In this document: one piece after another, positions 24,546 through 35,820 of the stretch
Numbering within the stretch: the first letter of the stretch is position 1
Layout of the letters: every line of letters starts with the position of its first letter
From: Whalleya microplaca
Taxonomy: Eukaryota > Ascomycota > Sordariomycetes > Xylariales > Xylariaceae
Direction: 5' to 3'
Length of the DNA: 64,000 bases
Assembly (NCBI GenBank): GCA_022497155.1
Contig: MU385718.1
Coordinates: 806,001-870,000, forward strand
Made by a program: the position numbers and the translations under genes
Notes under the pieces: model-generated
What the model was told of the DNA's origin: nothing
Database searches by the model: none
Seen by the model: the letters and a program-made list of their open reading frames with translations, nothing else

Positions 24546-26672
24546 ATGTGTTTCTTCGATGCGCTGCCGGACGAGCTTGTCCACCAGATCCTCCAATATG
24601 TCTCCCCCGACGAGACGCTGTCCAAGGTCGCTTTCCTGTCGAGGCGCTTCCATCGTGTCGCCCAGGAGCCTCTCCTCTGGCGGCGTTACTGCAACGACAA
24701 TTTCAGGTACTGGAATGCGAACCATTGCATCAAGTACAGACTGCAGAGCAAAGTACACGATACCGACTGGAAGCGCCTCTTCATCCTGCGGCGCGGACGC
24801 AACGCCTACATCGCGAAACTGATTGATGGGATTGTCGCCTCGCGCATATCTCGCCTACAGAAGATCGAGCAGATCTGTCAGTACGGATACGATGCGAAAG
24901 ACTACCTCTTGTCTCAATGCAACATTAGTGACTCTGCAGAAGATGTTTTGGCCCGGAGGTACTACTCTCTTACTCTCTTACTCTTAAACCGTTTGTATAC
25001 ATGTTAAGACGTAGTTCCTGACGTGAGATCAAGGCATTACGCATGTACCATCCTAGACAGTATACACCGAAGCCTCGCGATCGAAGAATGGGCCAAATAC
25101 CAGAAATTCGCCGCTCGTCGCATCGAAGGCATGCCTAACAGCGAGAGACTCAATTGCGGCATGCAGCTCGAACGGGCCCTATGCGCCTTTGACATGTTCA
25201 TGCTTCACGATAACGAGGGCGACTTAGATGAGGTGCCTTTTATTGCCCCCCGAAACCTCCCAAGATGGACCTTACTTACGCGCTCAATAGACAACCGAGT
25301 TATTGGACGATATCGCATTGCGATTTCGCAAGTCTCACACCAGTCTCGGCCAGATGACAACTCGACAAAGAGCTGTTGCTCTAGCACGGTGGCTTCATTT
25401 AAACAACATGACCGGCCTAGATGACTCGGCAGAGCAAACATATTATTACTTGCGCAATTGCCTCATTGGAAGAGCCCTCCGAGATGACCACCATCCTTCC
25501 TTGCCAATCATATCTGTCGCTATTTACTCGGCCTTAGCATCGCGACTCGGAATTGAGGCCTATCCCTGTGCCTTGCCGTGCCATTTTCATGCCATTGTTC
25601 TGTCCCCGCCAGGTATATCACTAGATGGCCATCCCTTCGAGGACGAATCGACACAACACCAAGAGAGCATGTTCCTGGACCCCTACGGATCGGACGAGGA
25701 AGTATCTCTTGATCAAATATACGACTTCCTGTCCAGACGCGGCATCCACAGCGCCCAGGAGAACTTGCTCCGTCCAACACCAACGGACCTCATCGTAATG
25801 CGTACGGCGCAAAACATCCGAGCCTCCTTCACCAGCTTCCGGATCAACGAGCGTCCGCTCTCGCAATTGATCCCGATGATCGAGCTCAACCGCGGCGACT
25901 GGGCCCGGAACCTGCAGCCGGCGCTGTACAGCATGATCTGGGCGAGCATCATGATGGTCCCCGTGCTGCCCGAGAACGACGACGTCCGCTGGGACTGGCA
26001 GCAGGACGTGCGCGACCTGCTGCGCTACTTCTACGAGTACTTCCCCGAGGACTGCTGGCTGATCGAGAAGTACGTGTGTCCCATGTACGACACCTTCGCG
26101 GCGCCGCCGCGCCGCCAGAACCCCTGGGAGCTGCCCTCCAAGAGCGTGCGCGCCCAGATCCGCGAGATCCGCCGCCTGGACGGCGCGGCCAAGTCGCCGC
26201 GCCGGCGCAGCGAGCTGCGTCCCGACGTCAAGGTCAAGTACCGCGTCGGCCAGGTGTTCAAGCACAAGCGCTACGACTACCACGGGCTGATCCTGGGCTG
26301 GACGGTCGACGGGCCCGGGAGCTCGATCACTTGGGACGAAGCTGGGTCTTTGTTGCCGAGGAGTCGGTCGTGGGCTGGCTACAGCCAGCCCTTTTATCGC
26401 TGCATGTGAGTAACCCCCTCCCCCTTCATAATGTTCCGTCCGGAATTCAAGTTTATTGACAAAATACATACAGGGTCGGGACGGACGGCTCCGACCACCA
26501 CGTCATAGCCGAGGACAACATCGAAGACATAGAACTCCGGGGCAGCCCCGAGTCGGGGCTGCCGAAGGAGATCAGGGACCTGATGCCGATGGCGGGCAAG
26601 TTCTTCAAGCGCTGGGACGGGGAGCAGGGCGTCTTCGTCAGCAATTTGAAGGAGCTGTACCCGGAGGACTAG
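24546..26672 (+). CDS. F-box protein with SirB1-like and YccV-like domains
   Basis: A 641-residue protein of the FBXO21-like layout, probably a substrate receptor of an SCF ubiquitin ligase. Four exons join in frame: 24546-24958, 25034-25232, 25291-26405, 26474-26672. The F-box opens the protein (FDALPDELVHQILQYVSPDE, with EPLLWRRYC). A transglutaminase-like SirB1 domain follows at about 150-400 (QRAVALARWLHLNNMTGLDD, LPIISVAIYSALASRLGIEA, HFHAIVL). The C-terminus is a hemimethylated-DNA-binding/YccV-like domain (VKYRVGQVFKHKRYDYHGLI, then ILGWTVDGPG). An in-frame ATG at 24477 would add 23 residues without family character, so I start at the F-box. Intron 2 has a weak donor (GTGCCT) but restores EGDLDE joined to TTELLDDIALRF. 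Its substrate is unknown. Confidence 0.93.
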
Positions 26673-26856
26673 CTGAACCAGTCGGTACTTACGGGTATTT
26701 ACTTTTCTCTCGCAATCGATGAACTTCGTCGGATTCACGATCATGACATGACCGCCTTATGCTCTATGATGTTTGCATGCTTGCAGTATTAAATTAAAGA
26801 TAATATAATAATCACTCGCTCACCTCACTACTACTTACTGTTCGTGGATTTCAGTG

Positions 26857-26890
<34 letters not shown>

Positions 26891-27235
26891 GGATTGCGTT
26901 GAGCTGGATAACTGTAAGATATTTGGTGGTAGGGGTGGTTATACTCTATTTACTGCCTGTGACCCCTATTAGAACGTAGGTAGGTAATCGAAGGAACAGA
27001 TTCAGGAACTAGCAAGAAGTGCCTAGTAGCCAAGTACGATCACATATCTTACATCTTAAGCACCAGTACTCCTATTTGCTCATCGACAATTTTTATTCGT
27101 TAATCTTAACTCACTATGGCACGTTCATCTACATGCCACAAACACACACACTCAGTAGTATCATCACACGTACAACAACTCACAGCTCAAGCCCAGCGTC
27201 TTTTTCTCTTTCCCTTCCCCTTCCCCTTTCCCCTC
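26673..27235. other. Spacer between convergent genes
   Basis: Holds the 3' ends of the F-box and Utp22 genes and a GT microsatellite. A pyrimidine-rich run (TTTCCCTTCCCC) lies just beyond the Utp22 stop. No gene seen. Confidence 0.55.
26859..26888. repeat. GT microsatellite
   Basis: A continuous GT dinucleotide run of about 15 units in the spacer between convergent genes. Confidence 0.9.
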
Positions 27236-30200
27236 TCACGCCCCCTCCCCCTTAACCTCAACCCTCACCACCGCATCCCCACCAATCCTCGCGATCTCAG
27301 CCAAAATCGCATTCCTATTAACCTCGAACAACTCCCCATTACCACCACCACTCCCACCACTTCCACCACCACTACCACCACCACCGCGGCCCCCCTCCGC
27401 CGTCTTCAGCGAACAAGGCATATTGACAGTAAACGCGCGATCATGCAGCAGCGGATTCCACAGCGCCCCTATCACCGCATCATCCTCCCCGTGCCCCCCA
27501 CCGTGGAAAAACAGCAGCGGGCTCGCGAACACGGCCGCCAGGCGCTTGAGGAGGGTGCGCGCGGGGGGCTCGAGTGGCGGGGGCGCTGCCGCCGCCGCCT
27601 TTTTCTTCCCGTTACTACCGCTGGTGTGCAGATCGAGGTTCTTATACCTCTGCAGCTCGTGCGCTGACGAGGATGAGGAGGAGACACCCCTGAGCGCTTT
27701 GGGGGAAAGATGGATCAGGATATCGTAATCCCCCAAACTCGTCTGGAACAGCGATCGCGCGTCAAGCTCCAGCCCGCGCTCCCGCACGGCCTTGCACGCG
27801 GACCTTGCCAGGCTGGTCATACGGGTGGCTACGACGCGCGCGGGCCCCCGCTGGGTGTACGCGACGCCGGAGACGTCGTGGGGCGTGGCGACGAAGAGCA
27901 CGGTGCGGTGCATGCCCGGGTCGATCTTGCGCCAGGCCTCGAGGCGGGTGCCGATCTCGAGGCGCTGGGACGTGGACAGCGCGTCCGCGGGGTCGACGAC
28001 GAGGGCCTCGTCGCGCCAGTCCCAGCGCGAGAGCAGGAGGAGGGTGCGGAGGAAGCCGGTCGTCGCGCTCGTGGGCGTCTGCCATGGGTAGGGTTTGAGG
28101 AAGGCTTGCAGGGTGAAGAGCTCGATGAGCTCCTCGTTGAAGTGGCAGGAGAGCTTGTGCGCGTCGAACCAGCGCTTCGTGAGGCGTATGGAAGGTGAGA
28201 GTGCCGGAAACCGGGTGCAGAATGTGGAGATGGTTTGGTTGTGGAGAGGCATGTTTGTGTACATCCGCTTGTACATGGCAAATAGATCGGCAGCATCGGT
28301 ACGGACGTGGCGCTCAACCGTCTGATCCTTCGTTAGTCGATCAAGGAGTGCTTCTTCGAGGTCGCTATGGACTCGAAGCCGAAAGGCGACGCCATTTTCG
28401 TAGACGATATCCAAAAATGCCAAGTTTACATCGTCACGATTTGCATCCTCTAGTCCGAGGTGGGTTTGGATTTCATCTTTGGCCTCCTCTAGTGAACTGC
28501 CAATCTTCAACAAGAAGGCGATTTTGGCCCTTTGGATAGCAGCGAGATTCTCCGGCCATTTACCAGATACCTCAAAAGAAACTACAACTTCCATCGGGTG
28601 CATGAGTGGCTTTCTAACGTTGAAATCGGGTACGTGGAGCGACGTGCGCCGCAGCCCTGCGTCGATGGGAGCTACATGTTTGACGTGTAAGGGCAGATCC
28701 TCTAGATCACGTATATCTCGCTCGAGAATCTCGAAAGCCTGCCTGGCCCCGTCGAAAGCCAATTTGTCCGAGGGCGCAAGTGTCATGATATTTGTAGCCT
28801 CTCGACCACAAAATTCAATGTCAGCGTCTGCTACTTGAAGTCGTAGCTTGAGTATGTATCCGATGATTGCCTCGCATATACCGGAAAAGCCTAGATACGA
28901 GAAGCTCGTCCAGTCAAGGCTCTCGACGATGTTTCCATCCGGGAATTGCCAGAGGTCTGCCTTTTCGCCCCAAAACTCGCGAAATTTCTCACATTCTTTC
29001 TTCTGTTCATAGGACGGTCCGTACTCACGGCCTTGAGATGCCTTTACGGGGTCCACAATGATTCCCACCAGTACAGTATTTTGCTTTGCCTTCGGCGATG
29101 TAGCTGAAATTGGCCAGGAGGCTTTGGTCTTTGGGCCTTCAATTTGGACTAGCTGCACTCGCTCGCCAAGCGCTCTTCTCAACGTCTGATAGAGCTTCTC
29201 GCTGAAGTCCCAAAGAAACCCCCTACGATCAGGTGAATCAAAGCCTTCCTTCGAGGTCGGCAGGTGGATCCGCGCAAGCAAATCAAATATTTGCAGAGGC
29301 TGGTCAGCCTTTATGATAAATGTGGGCTCAAACTGATCAAGCGGGCTGCTATTCATTGCCGAAAGTGACCACTTAGCTTGTTCAGTCAGCATGGCGATAG
29401 ACCATGGAGTCATCTTGAACAGAACATTCAATCCACGTGCGACATCATATAGAATCGGTGTGGGCTGGCGAACGGTCTCCAATTCTGGAGGGTCTTTGCC
29501 AATGACTGTCAATTTCTTCTGCAGGTTTGCTGAAACGAGGAATTGTAAAGTCGCCTTGAAAAGTTGAGTGCTATGAAGGGACGGCGAAAGCACCGCTTCT
29601 CCCTTCCGACCACCACCTTGTAACAGAAGAGCCATCAATATTGCCCATTCAAAGTGGCCGAAACCGCCATCGCGTATTCTTCCACCAAACCCTCGCTGTT
29701 GCAACCATATCCGGCCTAGGATACATGCATCCTTGAAAGCAGCGCAAGCATTTGAGGCCTTGTGAAGTAAGCGCAGGTATGCTGAAAACTGGCTCTCGGC
29801 TTTAAGTGTGGTGTTATAGAAAGGAGTCGGTCTTCGTGCGGTTTTTGAGTCTTCGGCCTTGCCTTGCCGGACGGCATTACTGACCGCTGTTAATTTCGTT
29901 GCCGGAAAGCATCCTTCTGGAGCATTAGGTATTATTCGAATCGCATGTGCAGCCTTTTGTGAGCTACTCTCTTTATTTGGTGCACCTTTCGGCCGGGCAA
30001 TAAGAATTGGCAATAGTGTGTTGTCGTGTAAGTGGTCGAAGGAGAATTCCATCGCGGAACCGTATGCTTTGCGAAGGCCCGCGGCGATATATGCTAAATA
30101 GTAGGCTCGTTTGTAGAAATATCTCATATTTAAATAGTCTTTCTCCTGAAACAGGGATGTCGGCATGACCACGATCATGTCAACAGCTAAATCCGTCTGA

Positions 30201-30660
30201 GACTTGACCATGGTCTTCAGAGTATAACTTCCCACGACATTTACTTGAGCGGGCCTTTCGAACGAGAGCTTGTAGGGAGAATTCTGAGCTGGTTTCGGAT
30301 CGGGATATGGGATGATGATTCGATTGGCTTTCTCGAAATCGGCTGAGACATCGCCAATCTTGATAACTTAGTTAACTTGCCGCTAGGGTTAGCTATATGA
30401 AGGATAACTCGACTTACAAGAAGTGGTTCATGGGGTTCCAAGGATTCAATTGAGTCTTTAAATTGTCGCAAAGTCTCGTCAACACCGGGAAAGGCCTTGT
30501 TGTAATCCAGCTTCACCTCTCTTAACAATTCCTCTGTCTCCAGGACAAAAGCGCTGGCTCCAGAAGATCCCATCGAAGAGGCGGAAGGATTGGTGCTTTC
30601 AAAGCTCGGTCCGCCATTCGTATGGTCCAACTTCCGCCGTTTTGGAGTATTCGACTCCAT
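27236..30660 (-). CDS. UTP22: U3 snoRNA-associated protein Utp22 (Nrap family)
   Basis: A 1121-residue Utp22/Nrap protein. In the nucleolus it belongs to the UTP-C module of the small-subunit processome, where it partners Rrp7 and casein kinase 2 in early 18S rRNA maturation. There are two exons: 30660-30418 and 30358-27236, with a 59-bp intron 30417-30359. The N-terminus is basic and disordered (MESNTPKRRKLDH). The first Nrap block contains ANRIIIPYPDPKP and VVGSYTLKTMVKSQTDLAVD, the nucleotidyltransferase-like fold that in this family is structural, not catalytic. Later blocks include FCTRFPALSPSIRLTKRWFD and LIELFTLQAFLKPYPWQTPT. A Gly/Ser-rich loop of low complexity sits near the C-terminus. 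Length fits the family. It is divergent from the CoA-transferase gene. Confidence 0.95.
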
Positions 30661-31496
30661 ATCTGCTTTTTTTATTTTCTTGGGAAAATGCCTGACAAAA
30701 AGGTGGTGTAGACGTGGTCGTCTTAACCGCCCTCTCTCGCTCGGTGATAAATAAATATACTTGCAGATATCACAGCAACACTGAGATGTTGAGTGCCATT
30801 CAAAACAAATTCCCAAAAATTTCAGTATCGATAAGAACGATAAGTCCACTTAAACTGATATGGCTACCTGTCCTGCCTGTCAGCTGCCTGTCAGCTGCCT
30901 GTGCAGCTGTGGACTCTAACCGCCAAAGTGGGGTCAGATCTTTTCCACTTTGCACTCTAGGATAAATTTATGAGTGGCTCACTGACTGCTCCGTGCTCGG
31001 CGGTCGAGACCGCCTGCGCAGGTACCTCGCAGCCTAGTGCCGAGCTGTTTCGAGGTCAGTTGACAGTGGCTATCGACTACCTAATTGTTACTAACTTAGC
31101 TTATCACTTGGAAGTAAATATTCATGGTAAAACTCCAGCATTAATTGCAATCCGCCTGTCCGCGGGACAATAGATAGCCGAGCGGAACTACCGTGCTTTC
31201 AACCACGGATTTTTCCGAAAACGCGGAGATCGTCACCTGCCTCGGGACCAGGTCCGAGCATGGAGCAGTCGCTATAACAGTCTCCAAATATGAGAACTGA
31301 TCTGGGGTTTTTCCATGCTATACCTATATATGTAAATAATTACTTCATCGATTCCTCCTCAATTCCTAGTATCCCCCAGGTGTAACAATTCGGGCTCCGG
31401 TGTTTGTGTTTGACGACCGTTTCCGTGTTCCGAGGTGGTGAGACCCGTTGTAAGACCCATATCTCCGCACACATCGACGAATCAATAGTCGTTGCC
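30661..31496. promoter_or_regulatory. Shared divergent promoter region
   Basis: The 836-bp spacer between the Utp22 start (minus) and the CoA-transferase start (plus). It includes an 11-bp tandem repeat at 30873 and a GC-rich patch near 31195-31265, likely the core promoter area of the CoA-transferase gene. I cannot assign factor sites. Confidence 0.5.
30873..30906. repeat. 11-bp tandem repeat, three copies
   Basis: CTGCCTGTCAG occurs at 30873-30883 and 30884-30894, then a variant copy with one inserted base at 30895-30906. It lies between the Utp22 and CoA-transferase starts. Confidence 0.75.
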
Positions 31497-33176
31497 ATGC
31501 CTTCCACGGCACTATGCATGAGAACGCTGAGAGCTTATTCTCGCTACGGCTCAAATGTAGGTCAATCAACCACTTTGTGGCTTTGTATGGTGTACATGTA
31601 TTGACGGCAATTACCATCATAGCATGCTAGAATACTGTCAAGGACCTTCTCGGCCACTTCTCGGCGTGCCGAGATCAACAAGGTCTACCCCTCTGCGGCT
31701 GAAGCTCTGAAGGACATGAAGCCCAATTCGACACTGCTATGTGGTGGTTTCGGTCTTTGCGGTGTCCCTGACACCTTGATCAACGAAGTCGTGAAAAAGC
31801 CCGACATCACTGGCATCACGGCAGTTTCGAATAATGCCGGAACGGATACTTCTGGCCTAGGGAACTTGCTGAAGACCAAGCAGATCAAGAAGATGATCGC
31901 TAGTTACATCGGGGAGAACAAAACCTTCGAGAAAATGTACTTGACCGGCGAGGTCGAGCTAGAACTCACACCTCAGGGTACACTAGCCGAGCGATGTGCT
32001 GCTGGTGGCAAAGGTATCCCGGCTTTCTACACCCCCGCAGCCCTCGGTACCATCGTACAGACCGGCGAACTGCCTTTGAGGAACAAGCCTGATGGAACCC
32101 CTGACCAGTTCTCGTACCCGAAGGACATCAAGGTTTTTAACGGTAAGTCGTACCTTTTGGAAAACAGCATTGATGGAGACTACGCTTTCGTCAAGGCATA
32201 CAAGGCGGACAAGCTTGGAAATTGCGTGTTCCGTCTCGCTGCCAACAACTTCAACGGTGCGATGGGCCGAAACGCCAAGATGACCATCGTCGAAGCGGAG
32301 CACATTGTCGAGCCTGGGGAGATCGCACCCGAGGCTGTCCACTTACCGGGTATCTATGTCACGAGGGTCATCCAAAGTACTACCGAGAAGAGTATCGAGA
32401 AATTTACATTCGCAAAGGATGATAGCGATGCCGATGCAAAGAAGGTGCTAGGCTCCGGTGACACAGCTGCGAAGAGAGAGCGGATCGTTCGCAGGGCGGC
32501 CAAGGAGTTCAAGAACGGCATGTACGCCAACCTCGGAATCGGTATGCCCATGCTTGCGCCGGGCTTCGTGGGCCCCGAGGTCGAGGTCCAGCTGCAGTCT
32601 GAAAACGGCATCCTCGGCCTGGGCCCTTACCCCAGACAAGGCGACGAGGATGCCGATCTGATCAACGCCGGAAAGGAGACCGTAACCCTGAAGCCGGGCG
32701 CCGCCGTCTTCGGTAGCGAGGAGAGTTTCGGTATGATCCGCGCCGGTCGCATTAACCTGACCATCTTGGGAGCCATGCAAGTCAGCGGAACGGGTGACCT
32801 GGCCAACTGGATGTTGCCCGGAAAAGTCAAGGGATTCGGCGGAGCCATGGATCTGGTCAGCAACCCGAGTGAAACCAAGGTCGTTATCACGATGGAGCAC
32901 ACGGACAAGAAGGGCAACCCGAAGATCCTCAAGCAATGCGCCTTCCCCTTGACTGGCCGAGCCTGTGTCTCTAGAATCATCACGGAGCTGGTAGGTGCCG
33001 TACCATATTCTTGTTTTGTTCTCCCGCTAACTTTGACTTTGCAGGGTGTTTTTGATGTCGATTTTGCTCACGGTCTCACCTTGATTGAGATTGCGGATGG
33101 CGTGACCGTTGATGAGATTAAGAGCAAGACCGAGGCGCCATTCCGTGTTGCGGAGGATCTCAAGCCTATGCTATGA
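31497..33176 (+). CDS. Succinyl-CoA:3-ketoacid CoA-transferase, mitochondrial
   Basis: A 519-residue SCOT enzyme. It moves CoA from succinyl-CoA to acetoacetate, allowing ketone-body use in the mitochondrial matrix. Three exons: 31497-31556, 31623-32990, 33045-33176. Exon 1 supplies an Arg/Ser/Ala-rich, acid-poor presequence ([20 protein letters not shown]), consistent with mitochondrial import. The alpha half carries the family signature [11 protein letters not shown]. The beta half carries [13 protein letters not shown], whose Glu is the catalytic residue that forms the enzyme-CoA thioester. The acceptor at 31622 gives a phase-0 join; the next AG at 31630 does not. Intron 2 (32991-33044) is 54 bp, a multiple of three, with no stop. 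An intron-retaining mRNA would insert 18 residues near the C-terminus, so a genome-only gene caller may miss it. Length matches the family. Confidence 0.95.
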
Positions 33177-33912
33177 AGTAAGAGACTTTAAGTGCGAGGC
33201 ATTCTGCTCATGTCTGTGTGATTTTCCTGTAGGTAAATCAGTGTGTTAAAAAAACAAAGAAGGTTTCTTGTTCAACATGTAGGAAATAGGTAAATACAAA
33301 ATTAAGGCTCTGGTATGCATATAAGTTAGGTAGCTCCAAAATATGGAAGATCCTCAAAACCCGGGTCATTTAGTGGCTTGCGAGCGGTGATACAAGCAGG
33401 ATGTTAAAAGCCGATGAGTCAGACAGTACTTCAAATCTATATTTTCTTCATAATAACTGTAAATCACAACCGACATCCTATCCAGTATGTGCAACTCAAT
33501 GAATAATGTCATCGCCAGCTAAGTTATTGGTTGACTAGCATCGGCGATTTGACTTAGTTGTTGACCAGGTGCCTGTGGCTAAAAGATTAGCTATCTAGGT
33601 ACACCGAGTTGAGCAATGCAGAGGCTGGGAACAATCGCCTAACTGAGACCTGTTTTCTAGCACCAATATTAGACGACAACCCCTCTAGCAGCCGTTTGCT
33701 TCTACATACACATGACATGACATGACACTCGGGCAGCAAACATATTCGAGCTGTTGAAAATCTGGCTTCTATTCCGAGACATATTTTCACCGCTATACTG
33801 TGCCGACAATGTGTTTATGCGTGTCAGCCAACCTATTATAGGGCATTCGTTCGCAAGAATTGAATGAGCCCGCCGCCGTTTGATCCGTTCAACCGCGCAG
33901 ACATTCGTTAAC
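33177..33912. other. Spacer at the start of the gene-poor island
   Basis: About 0.7 kb, AT-rich, with no supported gene and no clear repeat. Confidence 0.5.
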
Positions 33913-35820
33913 ATGTCTCATTCTGAGAGGCACAGCCACGCGTCAACCTCCACGCATAACTACGATAAGGAGAATGGACAAGCATTTCGGGAATGGGTAG
34001 TGAAGCCACTGAAGCCTGACCATGAGGATTGGTTCCGTCGCCAGAAAGTTCGCCAAGCGCAAGGTAAATCGAGCCTTGGGGTGAAAGGCACTCGCAATCT
34101 GGTCGATACCGTTCTTAAAGTTATCTCAGACAATTTCAGCTCACTCGAGCTGGACGATCTTTCTTGGTAGGAATTTTCCCGTGGACCATACATATCTCTC
34201 TCAACGCGAGGCTAATGTGTCTACAGTATGTTCTTGCTTGCATCCAAAGGTCTTGGTAGGAAATAAGTTAACAGAGAACAAGATGTCCCTGAACACTTAG
34301 TCTTTCGCGCCTGGGATCACGTGGATAAAACTCACGAGTTCGTTCTCCATACCTCTACTTTGTCGTTAGACTCATAGTGACAATATATGGACTAGGAGTC
34401 TCTCGGTACAGTCATGGAAGATCTTTGCAAAATACATCGCAACAGAGCGCCATGAGCTGCCGCAGTTAAGGCTGTATCAGCACACTAATGAAGTAATCAA
34501 CCCGACTGGGCCGCTAGCTATTTACACGAAGCCGCTCATATCCGGGTCTTTTGATTTCATCGTCCATCTCACCATCTCAGGCTGTGTTTCATTTCAGTCA
34601 CATGAGTTCCTGAGTCTGCCGCAACTCAAGAACCTCGGTGTCCTGGAGATTCTACAACCTAGCGACCCTGAACGGGCAGGCACGTTCCCTCGAATCACCG
34701 ACGCTATCATTCGAGAATGGTCTCAGCAACCGAATCCATTCCCCGTGCTGCGAGTCTTGAGGATCTGGGGAGACGACTTTACTACGGCAAACTCGCTGCG
34801 CTATCTATCCAGGTTTCAAGCACTTGCTATCTATGACGTGGCTGGACTATATTGTGATTGGGAAAAGCCAGCCCAGGACTTTGGGGTTCGTATTTGACAG
34901 TTTCTTACTCCGTTATTCATTTCGTAGAGGAGGCTACGGCTCTCGAGTCGTGGCATCTGTAGAGTTGGATTTTCGTTTTCTACCATGCCTAGTCAAGGGC
35001 CCATCTCTACCTAGTTTAGGTGTTGAGTGTTCAGTTCTCAGTACACGTCTTACATGGATGACTCCAGGTATACTCTTAAATCACGTTTACTAACTTTTGT
35101 CAGTGGAGTTCGAAAAGACGTGCTTGGACCGGAGGTCTACTCAACTCACTACATGCTTGTTTTACACTGTTGCATGCAGAGACTCTCTATCCAGGCTGGG
35201 GTGAAAGTCGGACACGAGCCTGCACCCTACTCAAATGGCTAACAGAGATGTCGACTCAATCAGAACAGAGCATCAAATGCATACAAAGAGACCAATTAGC
35301 CTATCCGGTTTGTCACTGTCAAGGTCTTTCAAAGGATATACTCGACATTATGGATTGGCTCCCTTGCTTTAATCACGCACACTTCGACCTCTGGGGTTTC
35401 CTACTCTATTCTCATCTCAGCAGGTTGCGATCGGATCAAGATCTTGTGACGGGGGGCATAAATATAGCTAGCCATACGTATAGGGTGGGCGAAATGGTGA
35501 TCCCACCACGGCCTTTCCTGACCTTGAACCTCGGACAAGGGTGTCACCAGATTAGCGACGTCGAAGGTCTCATCTCGAAGGGTCAGCCGACACCCCATCA
35601 TCGCCACCACAGCTGCTGCCACGGGAGAGAGCGCGACTTCGAGGCTCATTACACCTTTGCCCGGGCAGAACACCATCCGGATAATCACAAGGAGCAGCCG
35701 AACCCTGATTTCGATTTACGGAGCGGTGTTAAGAGGCCGTCCCAGCCAAAATCTGCTACCGGACTTACTCTCAAGAGGCGGAAGGGAATGTCTGTCGAGG
35801 ATCTCATCGGGCCTTTTTGA
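33913..35820 (+). CDS. Unnamed fungal protein family member, possibly decaying
   Basis: I recognise the style of a lineage-expanded fungal family but no named domain. Three parts look coding. Exon 1 33913-34166 (MSHSERHSHASTSTHNYD, with REWVVKPLKPDHEDWFRRQK). A central block from about 34358 to 34880 (SLSVQSWKIFAKYIATERHE, then LPQLKNLGVLEILQP). A terminal block from about 35180 to 35820 (HFDLWGFLLYSHLSRLRSDQ, ending RRKGMSVEDLIGPF). Small introns link exon 1 to the centre if 34167-34226, about 34257-34301 and about 34324-34372 are removed. I could not join 34880 to 35180 in frame without meeting stops, so this copy may be broken there or have exons I misread. No signal peptide. Gene boundaries are approximate. 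It borders the repeat-rich island. Confidence 0.5.

Noticed and set aside
27710..28325. Several 100-160-residue frames opposite or overlapping UTP22
   Set aside because: Shadow frames in a GC-rich part of a confidently assigned gene.
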